From positions 1 through 44,996 of the forward strand of contig NZ_BIMF01000032.1 in NCBI RefSeq assembly GCF_004000945.1: a stretch of 44,996 nucleotides of DNA. The letters run 5' to 3'. Below are positions 35,001 through 42,358 of the stretch, piece by piece. Under the pieces are notes generated by a model, which was not told the origin of the DNA, ran no database searches, and saw nothing but the letters and a program-made list of their open reading frames with translations. The translations under genes were made by a program, and so were the position numbers. The DNA is from Paenibacillus lautus NBRC 15380 (GTDB lineage Bacteria; Bacillota; Bacilli; Paenibacillales; Paenibacillaceae). Numbering within the stretch: the stretch's first letter is position 1; every line of letters begins with the position of its first letter.

Positions 35001-36675
35001 TGAAGTCGGCGATACGATTGTCTACACCATTCGGACAAGAACGGTGACGGATGACGCGTATATCTCGAATCTAAAGATTACGGATACGCTACCGGCAGGA
35101 TTGGAATACGTGCCCGGTTCCTTAAAAGTGAACGGCAAAACCGCCACTGATGCAGAAGGCGACGATGAAGGCCATGTGGTGACCGGCTCTGTGTATGGCG
35201 GATTCGGCGACATCTGGGATAAGGAGTGGCAAGAGCTTCAATTCCATGCAACGATCCAAACCGGACAAGCCGGCAAAGATATTCGAAATATTGCCGACGT
35301 CAGCGGTGACAATTTCGACGAGCCAAGTTTGCCGGAAGAAGAAGTCCAGGTCTATCCGCGCAACCCGGTCGTCGTATCGGAGAAGTCCGCAACAAACCTC
35401 GCGGGCAAGGATACGTTTGAAGTCGGCGATACCGCTATCTATTCGATACGGACAAGAACGGTAATAGGCGATACGTACATGGCCAATCTGGTAATCACCG
35501 ATACGCTGCCAGCAGGTCTGGAATATATTCCGGGCAGCTTGAAGGTAGACGGCGTTTCGGTCACCGATGACAAGGATAGCGACAAAGGTCATTATGCTTC
35601 AGGTCAGGTCGTCGGTCACGTTGGGGATGTATGGGATACGAAATGGCATACGCTGGAGTTCCGGGCGAAGATCGTAGCAAACGCCGGAGAGTCGATCCGA
35701 AATACCGGGGAGATTACCGGGGACAACATCGATCAACCGAGCCGGCCAACGGATGAGATTGTGGTTGAGAACGGTGGCACACCGCCAGTGGACCCACCGG
35801 TTGATCCGCCAATCGATCCACCAGTCAATCCACCGGTAGATCCAAATCCACCGGTCACGCCGCCTGTAACACCACCGACTACGCCTTCCCCAGTCATCGA
35901 GTCACGGAAGACGTCGCGGGATCTGAATGGCGGCAGCACCGCGGTCGGCGATACGATGGAGTATACGATCTCGGCACGCAATACCGTTAGCGGCAGCTAT
36001 GTGTCCAACCTTGTGATTGCCGACATCCTGCCAGAAGGGCTTGGGTATGTAGCAGGCAGCCTGAAGGTGGATGGCGTTTCCTTCACTGATAACGCAGACG
36101 GCGACAAGGGCCAATATGTTAACGGCAAAGTCAGCGGTAACTTTGGACGGATTGCTGATACCAAATGGCATACGATTGAGTTCAAGGCAACCGTCAAGGC
36201 GGGGCAAGCCGGTAACGCGATTGAAAACATCGGTGAAGTCACGGGTGATAATGTGACAAGTCCGGAGAAGCCATCGAATGTCATCGAAGTGACGGACAAC
36301 GAGAACCATAATGGTAACAATCCGAATCCGGGTGGAACGGGAGATTCCGACGGAGATTCTAATGAAGACCCGAACGGAAATTCGAACGAAGGCTCGAATG
36401 AAGATTCCAACGAGGGCTCGAATGAAGACACGAATGGAGATTCCGACGGGGATTCGAACACCGGGTCACAAACACCGGACGATCATAACGATTCAACATT
36501 GGGCGTATCGGATTCGACTCCACAAGATCCGGCTGAATCCGGAGATCAGGCAACGAATGCGCCTGAAGGAAATAAATTACCGAATACGGCTACGAATATG
36601 TACAGCTACATGGTAGCCGGAGCTATTATGCTTCTTGCAGGTTTGCTTCTGCTCAGAAGAAGAAAAAAAGCATAG
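32089..36675 (+). CDS. LPXTG cell-wall surface protein with lectin, Big and DUF11 repeats
   Basis: From ATG 32089 (AGGGAGG at 32077-32083) the protein has 1528 residues; a longer reading from 31954 is unlikely. The signal peptide ends near YPQNAEAAAG. Domain order is: an L-type lectin-like domain (about 38-290); two VCBS/cadherin-like repeats (about 300-480: DPDGDPLTYAKG and DPDGDTLEYSKG); a DUF642/carbohydrate-binding-like domain (about 485-665, LINGSFEEPPGE); then five DUF11-type repeats of about 130 residues with LPAGLEYVPGSLKV. A Pro-rich linker precedes the fifth repeat. A Ser/Asn/Asp/Gly-rich stalk comes before LPNTA at 1497-1501, a membrane helix and RRRKKA. Sortase would attach it to peptidoglycan. 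It is probably an adhesin that binds glycans; the ligand is unknown. No sortase is adjacent. Confidence 0.93.
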   Translation: MKRKPIINRRFKYLMAVFIILFGQILPLYPQNAEAAAGKWLNFKYDGFPEDTFKQSFTVNGAAQVPPGENFIRLTPATTQQSGSVFNNTALCPRDNYSFSTAFSFKMSNPSPQGPSDGLTFTIQAGKTSQHAEGGGLGYYGIQPSFAVKYDTFLNTVYKDPSANYVGLAVNGTVTNDQAGWFTDLGPYNTANNTNYVLSNGTMYYTWIEYNGSTQNVQVYLGTSPDRVNASKIIDVNDIDLNSIFGGQSFYAGFTGSTGSPNYETHDIHSWYFVNEYAPIETLNPQNDYELNQPPTVPGDSKITAVNTPVSGQVNGTDPDGDPLTYAKGTDPGNGTVTVNADGTWTYTPTQAFIGQDSFTVIANDGKCASTEATINVEVSDSVPSTNQPPVVTDDRVTTEKDTPVSGVVDATDPDGDTLEYSKGQDPTNGNITVDPDGSWTYTPDPDFVGEDSFTVIVDDGNGGKTEVVIIVDVTDPNTPPNACGVRVALINGSFEEPPGEGSNGTFAYSADEVPGWKTTDTWIEIWDYAAGYPAPYVQQHVPPVDGNRYAEINAAVNGMLYQDVKTTPGQTIYWRLSHIGLSGIDTMQLRIGPATTNPYDTSIVQQMSDDNAAWGTYTGSYTVPAGQMMTRFGFEAVSTSTGSIGHGNHLDDIFLGTGPCVTANKTASPQEVNAGDEVTYEIQIKNEGGDIAANTSVTDLIPEGTEYVPGSMKLIQGSTTKDLTDKADTDEGHFDGSKVSIQLGDLANTNQLADGVTVQLKVKVLSSAANQQIKNKAQISYGNLLTGDTEQKESNETTTPVRFNPPVLESNKTAVLQTKAAGNTDPDHPEPGDTLRYSIQARNTVDNSFVSSLVISDDLPAGLQYVPGSLKVDGVSVTDDEGDQDGGFYTDGQVIGLLGDITDTKWHTLEFDAIIATGQAGKDIRNTAVVGGENVSTPSNAEEVVQVYPRHPVVESEKIAENLDTGKTNFEVGDTIVYTIRTRTVTDDAYISNLKITDTLPAGLEYVPGSLKVNGKTATDAEGDDEGHVVTGSVYGGFGDIWDKEWQELQFHATIQTGQAGKDIRNIADVSGDNFDEPSLPEEEVQVYPRNPVVVSEKSATNLAGKDTFEVGDTAIYSIRTRTVIGDTYMANLVITDTLPAGLEYIPGSLKVDGVSVTDDKDSDKGHYASGQVVGHVGDVWDTKWHTLEFRAKIVANAGESIRNTGEITGDNIDQPSRPTDEIVVENGGTPPVDPPVDPPIDPPVNPPVDPNPPVTPPVTPPTTPSPVIESRKTSRDLNGGSTAVGDTMEYTISARNTVSGSYVSNLVIADILPEGLGYVAGSLKVDGVSFTDNADGDKGQYVNGKVSGNFGRIADTKWHTIEFKATVKAGQAGNAIENIGEVTGDNVTSPEKPSNVIEVTDNENHNGNNPNPGGTGDSDGDSNEDPNGNSNEGSNEDSNEGSNEDTNGDSDGDSNTGSQTPDDHNDSTLGVSDSTPQDPAESGDQATNAPEGNKLPNTATNMYSYMVAGAIMLLAGLLLLRRRKKA

Positions 36676-36681
36676 GCTAAA

Positions 36682-36728
36682 AAACAGCTGCCCCCCAGGT
36701 GAATTTGAGTTGGGGGCAGCTGTTTATG
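36682..36728 (+). terminator. Terminator of the surface protein gene
   Basis: AAACAGCTGCCCCC (36682-36695) pairs with GGGGGCAGCTGTTT (36712-36725), a perfect 14-bp stem just after the stop; the U tract is short. 36736-37028 shows no gene. Confidence 0.85.
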
Positions 36729-37028
36729 TATAAGTATTTTTTAGAGGGATAAGGTCATTGTAGGTGTAGGATTTGGTTTCTCAGAGAGGAATACACTTCT
36801 TCGGGCTATCGAGTCTTTCTCGACAGCTATATCATATTAAGTTCTCACTCTTATTCGGCACACCCTTTCTAATACAGTCAAAGCCTATTAGCACTTTTTT
36901 TCGATACAGAGCGAGTAAAAACGGCAAAAAGGAAGGAAATACTACAAAATCGTGGTCTCCGGCACCGCAGCGCCCAAAATTGAAGGAATGGGGTTTAAAA
37001 CCCAGGTTGGCTTTTGCTATACACCCAC

Positions 37029-37058
37029 TTGACTTCCTGAGCAGCGTTCGGGTATGAT
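37029..37058 (+). promoter_or_regulatory. Promoter of the T-box metRS transcript
   Basis: -35 TTGACT (37029-37034) and -10 TATGAT (37053-37058) with 18-bp spacing; start of transcription is expected near 37065, just ahead of the T-box leader. Confidence 0.7.
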
Positions 37059-37084
37059 TTCCAGTAACTTGAATATCGTTAGAC

Positions 37085-37371
37085 AAAAGCAATGAAGAGA
37101 AAGAGTACCTTGGTGACGTCTTTGAACAGAGAGCCCCGGCTGGTGAAAAGGGGTAAGGAAAGAACCTTGGGAATATGGTCTCTGAGCTGTGCACCGAAAC
37201 CCTGCAGAGGGTTGTAGGCTGTGCCGGAAACCGCACCCGTTAACGTGCTAGGGTATACACGCTATATATGGCGTCGTACCCGAAGAGGTGAATGCCGCAA
37301 GGCATGAATGAAATTGGGTGGTACCACGTGAGCGGCAAGCTCTCGTCCCTTTTGGGATGAGGGCTTTTTTT
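37085..37371 (+). ncRNA. T-box leader RNA with terminator, tRNA-Met responsive
   Basis: All the parts of a T-box are present: the AGCAATGAAGAGAAAGAGTA opening of stem I, the 3-prime stem I segment GGAATATGGTCTCT with a candidate Met specifier ATG at 37175-37177, and the T-box sequence TGGGTGGTACCACG (37315-37328) that pairs with uncharged tRNA acceptor ends. It ends in a terminator: an 11-bp stem (37339-37349 with 37354-37364) and T7. Uncharged tRNA-Met would favour the antiterminator and switch on the MetRS gene 29 bp later. Specifier placement is by eye. Confidence 0.9.
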
Positions 37372-37399
37372 GTTGTCCAAAAAAAGGAGGATGATTGAC

Positions 37400-39046
37400 A
37401 TGACGAACATTTTTATCGGTGGTGCCTGGCCTTATGCTAACGGGTCCTTACATTTGGGGAGGCTTGCAAGCCTCTTGCCTGGCGACGTGTTGGCCCGTTA
37501 TTTCCGCGCGAAAGGCGATCAAGTCCTGTACGTATCCGGCAGTGATTGTCATGGAACGCCCGTGGCGGTTCAAGCCATTCAGGAGAGCGTGGCTCCGGGG
37601 GATATTGCGGATCGGTATCATGGGGAGTTTGTGGATTGCTTCGAACGGTTGGGTTTCTCCTACGATTTATACACGCGAACCGATCAGGCGTTTCATCACG
37701 CCGTAGTGCAGGAGTTGTTTCTGAAGCTGCTGGACAACGGACATATGTACCGTAAAATCGTGCTGCAAACGTATTGCGAAACCGATCAGCGGTTTCTGCC
37801 GGACCGCTATGTAGAAGGAGACTGTCCCGTGTGCGGCAGCAGGGCCCGTGGTGATCAGTGCGACGCCTGCTCCACGATACTGGATCCGTCCGATCTGAGT
37901 AACAGGACCTGCAAAATCTGCGGAAACCCTCCGGTGGAGCGCCCTACCGAGCATTTTTACGTATCACTGTCGCATTTTCAGGCTGAACTGGCAGATGAAT
38001 TGAATAACGCTCGAGGCTGGCGGGGCAATGCTGTGCAAATGACCCGAAGATACTTGGAGGAAGGGCTTCAGGACCGGGCAGCTACGCGGGATCTGACCTG
38101 GGGCGTGGATGTCCCCGTTCCGGGCTTTGAGGATAAAAAAATCTATGTCTGGATCGAAGCGGTAAGCGGCTATTTATCCGCCAGCAAGCAGTGGGCCGCG
38201 GAAACGGGCGGCGATTGGGAATCCTTTTGGCTCAAGGGGAGGGACGACATTACGGCTTACTATGTTCATGGGAAGGATAATATCCCGTTTCATACGCTGA
38301 TCTGGCCGGCGCTGCTGAAGGGGGCCGGGGACCTGCATTTGCCGGACCGAATCATATCTTGCGAGTACATGACGCTCGAAGGGAAGAAGTTCTCGACCAG
38401 TCGGAATTGGGCGATATGGGTGCCGGACTTGTTAAGCCGTTACCAGCCGGATTCCATTCGTTACTTCCTCATTGCGAACGGCCCCGAGAAGCGGGATACG
38501 GATTTCTCCTGGAGGGAGTTCATTTACAGCCACAATGGCGAGCTGCTTGGCGCGTTTGGGAATTTGGTCAACCGTGCCTTGGTATTTGTAAACAAATCGT
38601 TTGACGGCAAGGTGCCCGAGGGCTGCATGTCCGAAGAGTGGCAGAGCAGGGTTGAGGTTTTGTACCCCGAGGCCGGGGCGCTCATTGAGGGTGGGCGACT
38701 GAAGGAAGCGTTGGAGTCAATCTTCAGCGTGGTACGCCTGGCGAACAAGTATTTTGATGAACAGAAGCCGTGGATTCAGGTCAAGGAGGATCGCGACGCC
38801 TGCGGGACAACGCTGTACACATGCGTTCAGATCATTGCCAATTTGGCGAACCTGCTGCAGCCGTTTATTCCGTTTTCTTGCAATAGGATACGAGGCTTTC
38901 TCTCACTGGAGAAGCCTGTGTGGGAGTGGTGCCGTGTTCCGGCTAGCAGGCCGATTCATGACGTAGAGCTTTTGTTTGAGCGGATCGATACCAGCCGCAT
39001 TGAGGAGGAAACGCGGAGGCTGGGGGAGTTGTCCGTAAGGGAGTAA
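37400..39046 (+). CDS. Methionyl-tRNA synthetase, second (MetRS2-like) type
   Basis: Charges tRNA-Met with methionine. ATG 37400 (MTNIFIGGAW) lies 9 nt after AAAGGAGG; the ATG at 37391 touches it. It has 548 residues. The class I HIGH motif reads SLHLGR (16-21), the KMSKS site reads KKFSTSR (about 329-335), and three CxxC pairs (C142/C145, C154/C157, C171/C174) form zinc knuckles. GGAWPYANGSLHLG resembles archaeal/MetRS2-type enzymes rather than the usual Bacillus MetRS1 (TYYPNG type), and there is no C-terminal tRNA-binding domain of the MetRS1 kind. It is therefore probably a second synthetase, induced through its T-box when tRNA-Met is uncharged, as with MetRS2 in S. pneumoniae and B. anthracis. 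A gene symbol such as metG2 is not assigned. Confidence 0.92.
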   Translation: MTNIFIGGAWPYANGSLHLGRLASLLPGDVLARYFRAKGDQVLYVSGSDCHGTPVAVQAIQESVAPGDIADRYHGEFVDCFERLGFSYDLYTRTDQAFHHAVVQELFLKLLDNGHMYRKIVLQTYCETDQRFLPDRYVEGDCPVCGSRARGDQCDACSTILDPSDLSNRTCKICGNPPVERPTEHFYVSLSHFQAELADELNNARGWRGNAVQMTRRYLEEGLQDRAATRDLTWGVDVPVPGFEDKKIYVWIEAVSGYLSASKQWAAETGGDWESFWLKGRDDITAYYVHGKDNIPFHTLIWPALLKGAGDLHLPDRIISCEYMTLEGKKFSTSRNWAIWVPDLLSRYQPDSIRYFLIANGPEKRDTDFSWREFIYSHNGELLGAFGNLVNRALVFVNKSFDGKVPEGCMSEEWQSRVEVLYPEAGALIEGGRLKEALESIFSVVRLANKYFDEQKPWIQVKEDRDACGTTLYTCVQIIANLANLLQPFIPFSCNRIRGFLSLEKPVWEWCRVPASRPIHDVELLFERIDTSRIEEETRRLGELSVRE

Positions 39047-39171
39047 TTGATTTAAGTGGCTAAGATTCAACTGACCCAAGGAGTGAGTAGTAAGTGATCA
39101 AGAAATGTAGGGATCCAGGCTCGAGTAGCAAGTAATCAGAGGTCTAGAGAATCAAAGAAGCAAGGGGGTCC

Positions 39172-39295
39172 AAGAAGCAAGGGGGTTAAGTGGTGGAAGG
39201 AGCAAGGGGGTTAAGTGGTCCAAGAAGCAAGGGGTTTAAGTGGTCGAAGGAGCAAGGGGGCTAAGCGATCCAAGGAGCAAGTGATTAAGGGGGCC
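39172..39295. repeat. 25-bp tandem repeat array (five units)
   Basis: Consecutive 25-bp units of the form aagRagcaagggggttaagt plus ggtcc start at 39172, 39197, 39222, 39247 and 39272 (the last is degraded). Units alternate aagaagc and aaggagc, so the true period may be 50 bp. A partial unit lies at 39155-39171. No frame is open through it. Confidence 0.85.
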
Positions 39296-39414
39296 ATTAG
39301 CAGGTGTCAAAGAAGAGGAGGCTGACCCGATGGTCCATTGTGACTGAGTACGGACTGCGACTTTGAGGACTGTGGTTCCGCTATTTCGTTGTTTCTTGGC
39401 ATTTCCTAGGGTCA

Positions 39415-39735
39415 TGCGGACAGGAGATCCGCTATCGCAAGATATTTCGGGAATAATCCGTGAATATATTACATTAACGGATCCTGTGTCCGCATAATCT
39501 CAAAAACAGCTCAATATCAGCAAATAACGGATTCTGTGTCCGCATGATCTCAAACGATCGATATCAGCAAATAGCGGACCCCGTGTCCGCACGGACTCGA
39601 AAAAGGATCGAGTATCGGCAAATAACGGATCCAGTGTCCGCATGGGCTCAAAAAAACGATCGAATATAAGTAAATAGCGCTACTGTGTCCGCATGATGAT
39701 CCCGTATCCGCACGGAGGACTCGAAAAAGAATCAG
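39415..39735. repeat. Repeated 50-bp element with imperfect dyads
   Basis: Five head-to-tail copies of a unit with the core cggatcctgtgtccgcat (starts near 39478, 39528, 39575, 39626 and 39678, spacing 47-52 bp). The cgga/tccg ends form a small imperfect dyad. An inverted copy is at 39415-39436 (atgcggacaggagatccgct). The rest of 39047-39895 has no gene. It resembles dispersed intergenic repeats of Paenibacillus genomes, from general recollection. Confidence 0.75.
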
Positions 39736-39822
39736 TTTTCAGCGACAAGAGCATCCATCCGGACGATGCCGCTGAATCCATAAGAAGCGAGAGTTTGCCG
39801 GCTGCAACGCTCAAATAGACGC

Positions 39823-39859
39823 AAGAGGAGCCCCAGCGGGAAAGCTGCGGGCTCCTCTT
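39823..39859. terminator. Terminator of the alpha/beta hydrolase gene
   Basis: AAGAGGAGCCCCAGC pairs with GCTGCGGGCTCCTCTT (outer arms 39823-39833 and 39849-39859), with one bulged C. It follows the leftward hydrolase stop; the T tract is weak. Confidence 0.65.
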
Positions 39860-39895
39860 CATTACAGTAACGGCTTACGTTGTATCTTCACCGGG

Positions 39896-40750
39896 TTAGT
39901 TATCCGTTTCATGAATCCAATCCGTTAATATGGCGTTAAAAAGCTCAGGTTCCTCAAACATCGGATTATGGCCGCTTTTTTCAAAAATGACCTTCTTCAT
40001 GTGTTCCTGCGAGCCGTCTACAGCATCCCAAAGCGATACCGGACTGACCAAATAGTCGTACCGTCCAAGACCAATGAGGACGGGTTTAACGACCTCTTTC
40101 AGCGAATCGATCAGATTGAGCTGCGCGAAGGCTTCTCCCCATAAATGATCGATAACGGGCATGCTGGTGAAGACCCCTTCCCACATCCAAGCCGCATCAT
40201 AGGCATAGTCATAGAAGCTGTGCGCTCCCATTCGGATGCACATATGAGCGAAATGCCGTTCAGGCTCCCTCTGGATATCACCCTCCAGCATGGCGATATC
40301 CGCTTCAAACTGCCGTTTCCGCTCAGGACTCGCTGTTTCATTGAAAAAAGCGATGCTCTGCTGCTGCCGCTCCGGGCTATTGGTCGGGGCTGTGTTCAGC
40401 AGGACCACCTTCCGGACATGTTCCGGGTATTTCTTGGCATACTCCAGCGCCATGAAGGCGTGTCCCGAATGCCCCAATATAATAAAATCCTCCAGTCCCA
40501 GCGTTAGTCTTGCCTTTTCGATATCATCCAGAACCTTATCCAGCGTATAATCTTTCGGCTCCAGTGTCCGAGGGGGCTTAACAAAGCCTCGATGGTCCAG
40601 GAAAATCAGTTGAAATGAAGTGTAAAGCTGTTCCGAAAACAAGCGGGGGTAGTATATACTGCTTCCCACCACCAAAATGGGCCTGCCGTTTCCACGAATG
40701 GAAACATTCAATGCAAATCCTTCGCTCATTACCGTACTCTGTATGCTCAT
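39896..40750 (-). CDS. Alpha/beta hydrolase
   Basis: A 284-residue alpha/beta-fold hydrolase with no signal peptide. The nucleophile elbow is GHSGH (S95), the oxyanion region is VVGSSIYYP, the acid lies in GLGRYDYLVSP and the catalytic His in SGHNPMFEEPELF. The size and the HFAHMCIRMG cap segment suggest a proline iminopeptidase or small-ester/amide hydrolase; the substrate is unknown. It is single and leftward, with GAGG before the ATG at 40750. Nothing around it is obviously related. Confidence 0.88.
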   Translation of the reverse strand: MSIQSTVMSEGFALNVSIRGNGRPILVVGSSIYYPRLFSEQLYTSFQLIFLDHRGFVKPPRTLEPKDYTLDKVLDDIEKARLTLGLEDFIILGHSGHAFMALEYAKKYPEHVRKVVLLNTAPTNSPERQQQSIAFFNETASPERKRQFEADIAMLEGDIQREPERHFAHMCIRMGAHSFYDYAYDAAWMWEGVFTSMPVIDHLWGEAFAQLNLIDSLKEVVKPVLIGLGRYDYLVSPVSLWDAVDGSQEHMKKVIFEKSGHNPMFEEPELFNAILTDWIHETDN

Positions 40751-40897
40751 GTATATCGTCCTCGTTTCATTTTATATTTAATCGCACCATCTCCTTTCTT
40801 GTTCGAATTCCATTACATTCTCCATAGAACGTTCCAGCATTCTATATCACCTCGATTAGCGTTCATTCAAGCTCAGTATATCACCAGACATACGCTC

Positions 40898-40930
40898 GGT
40901 CGACAGCCATCCAAGCATGCCCCGGACCAC
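40898..40930 (+). repeat. 33-bp direct repeat, left copy
   Basis: Begins ggtcgacagccatccaag and ends ccccggaccac. It is repeated at 43348-43380 with one mismatch. No gene lies in 40751-41075. Confidence 0.8.
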
Positions 40931-41075
40931 AACTGTGCGTCTCTACACCCGGACAGGTATTCGTTCCAGGACCGTTGCTTCAGCCACGGTCTGCATAGGG
41001 AGCAGTACCCTCATGTGGCATCTGAGCGTATCGCTGCTGTAAAAAGCATGGTGCATAGGCTTTTCTCCAGCTCCT

Positions 41076-42194
41076 TTATTCAACGGTATCGCGGATCGTT
41101 AGGGTGAGGCCAGGATAGTCCCCGGCAATTGAGCTTTTACGCTCAATGATGCGGTTAAAGTCAAAGGCGGAGCTGAATAATTCCGGCTCAGGCTTGAATG
41201 TCACGCTGGTGCCCGTGTCCTGAGTCATGCCGACGATCAGAAGCCCGGTCTGCGGAATGCCATGCCTGTACTCCTGTCGGTATATGTTCCCGTCACGGCG
41301 AATTTCCACGGTCAGATGCTTGGAGAGTGCATTGACTACGGCGATGCTGATGCCTTTCTCCGCACCGGGGACCAGAAAGTGTGCGCTGGAGTTCAACCGA
41401 TGGACATCGGTTAGTATCGACTGTACGAGAGGGACATTGGAATTCGGCAGTGCTTGCACGGGAATGCCTCTCCCGTTATCGGTAACCGTCACGCTGCCAT
41501 CCTGATGCAGGAATATGCCAATCTGATCGCCATATCCGCTCGTGTGCTCCAATATGGAATTTTCCACCACGGCCCAAAGCAACTGATGAATATCGAAGCC
41601 GTGCGAGGTCCCGAAATACATCACCGCATTGTTACGTGTTTCGCTCATCTCCAGGTAATCGCTTGTATCGAGCAAATCGCCTGCAGCAGACATCAGCAGC
41701 AGGAACGGCAGGCTCCGATGCTTGGGAAGAGCGTACCGGCCGCCCTGCTCCTGTACAAGGAGATCCGCGCCGAGCAGCGCCTTGAGATGGTGATACAGCT
41801 GACCCGTCGTTCCCATATTCAACCGTTCTACCAGCTCGGAACCGGATAGGGGCTCTGCCATGACGGCCTTTAAAATATCCAAGCGCTGCTTGTTGCCCAG
41901 TGCTGCGAGGATTTTGGCCGCCTTCTCGGTGTTCATTTCCAGCAATTGATCCATTCGCCGTTCCTGCGGCTCCCAGCGGATGTTTTGTCCGTTCAGGTGC
42001 ACTTGTCCGGAGTAGAAGACGGAGCCAGTTTCGGGGTTTGCTTCATTTATCGTAGGTGCTGTTGCAATCTCTTGGCGGTGTTGATTTGATGCGGATGCAG
42101 GTTTTCGTTCCATAAGCGCTTGATAAACAAGCTGCTGTAGCTCCGCCATTTGATTCTTTAAGACATCCATCTCTTGGACCAGATCACGTGTCAT
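41076..42194 (-). CDS. ArsR-type HTH fused to a GyrB-type GHKL ATP-binding domain
   Basis: A 372-residue two-part protein. Residues about 84-160 form an ArsR winged helix (KAAKILAALGNKQRLDILKA, SGSELVERLNMGTTGQLYHH). Residues about 200-370 read as the ATPase domain of DNA gyrase B: LLWAVVENSILEHTSG (compare VxEVVDNxIDEAxAG), VTDNGRGIP (D239-P245), GAEKGISIAVVNALSKHLTV, and GTSVTFKPEPELF. The N-terminal 40 residues are probably coiled. The catalytic glutamate of GyrB is replaced by A208, while the Asp (D239) that contacts adenine is kept, so nucleotide binding without hydrolysis is predicted. It would work as a nucleotide-responsive DNA-binding regulator. Two palindromes at its own promoter support autoregulation. 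The pairing of these domains is, to my knowledge, undescribed. Confidence 0.85.
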   Translation of the reverse strand: MTRDLVQEMDVLKNQMAELQQLVYQALMERKPASASNQHRQEIATAPTINEANPETGSVFYSGQVHLNGQNIRWEPQERRMDQLLEMNTEKAAKILAALGNKQRLDILKAVMAEPLSGSELVERLNMGTTGQLYHHLKALLGADLLVQEQGGRYALPKHRSLPFLLLMSAAGDLLDTSDYLEMSETRNNAVMYFGTSHGFDIHQLLWAVVENSILEHTSGYGDQIGIFLHQDGSVTVTDNGRGIPVQALPNSNVPLVQSILTDVHRLNSSAHFLVPGAEKGISIAVVNALSKHLTVEIRRDGNIYRQEYRHGIPQTGLLIVGMTQDTGTSVTFKPEPELFSSAFDFNRIIERKSSIAGDYPGLTLTIRDTVE

Positions 42195-42230
42195 GTGGAA
42201 TCATCAACCTCACTCTAAAGATATTATGTT

Positions 42231-42270
42231 ATTACGTAATTATTATATTACGTAATTCTAATATTGTACA
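42231..42270. promoter_or_regulatory. Promoter and twin palindromic operator of the ArsR-GyrB gene
   Basis: Two identical 10-bp palindromes, attacgtaat, lie at 42231-42240 and 42247-42256, centres 16 bp apart. On the minus strand a -10 TATAAT (42242-42247) sits between and touching them, with TGTACA (42265-42270) 17 bp upstream. A bound regulator would cover the promoter. The gap to the next gene is otherwise empty. Confidence 0.65.
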
Positions 42271-42358
42271 CTTATTTTAAGGAAATCATTGTCTGAAAAA
42301 GCAACTTGTTGTCTATAGTTGTTTTTTATCTATTTTTATCATCTCGGGTCGTCTTACA

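Noticed and set aside
39155..39735. CRISPR array
   Set aside because: The units abut or are separated by near-identical spacers of constant content, with no unique spacers and no cas genes nearby.
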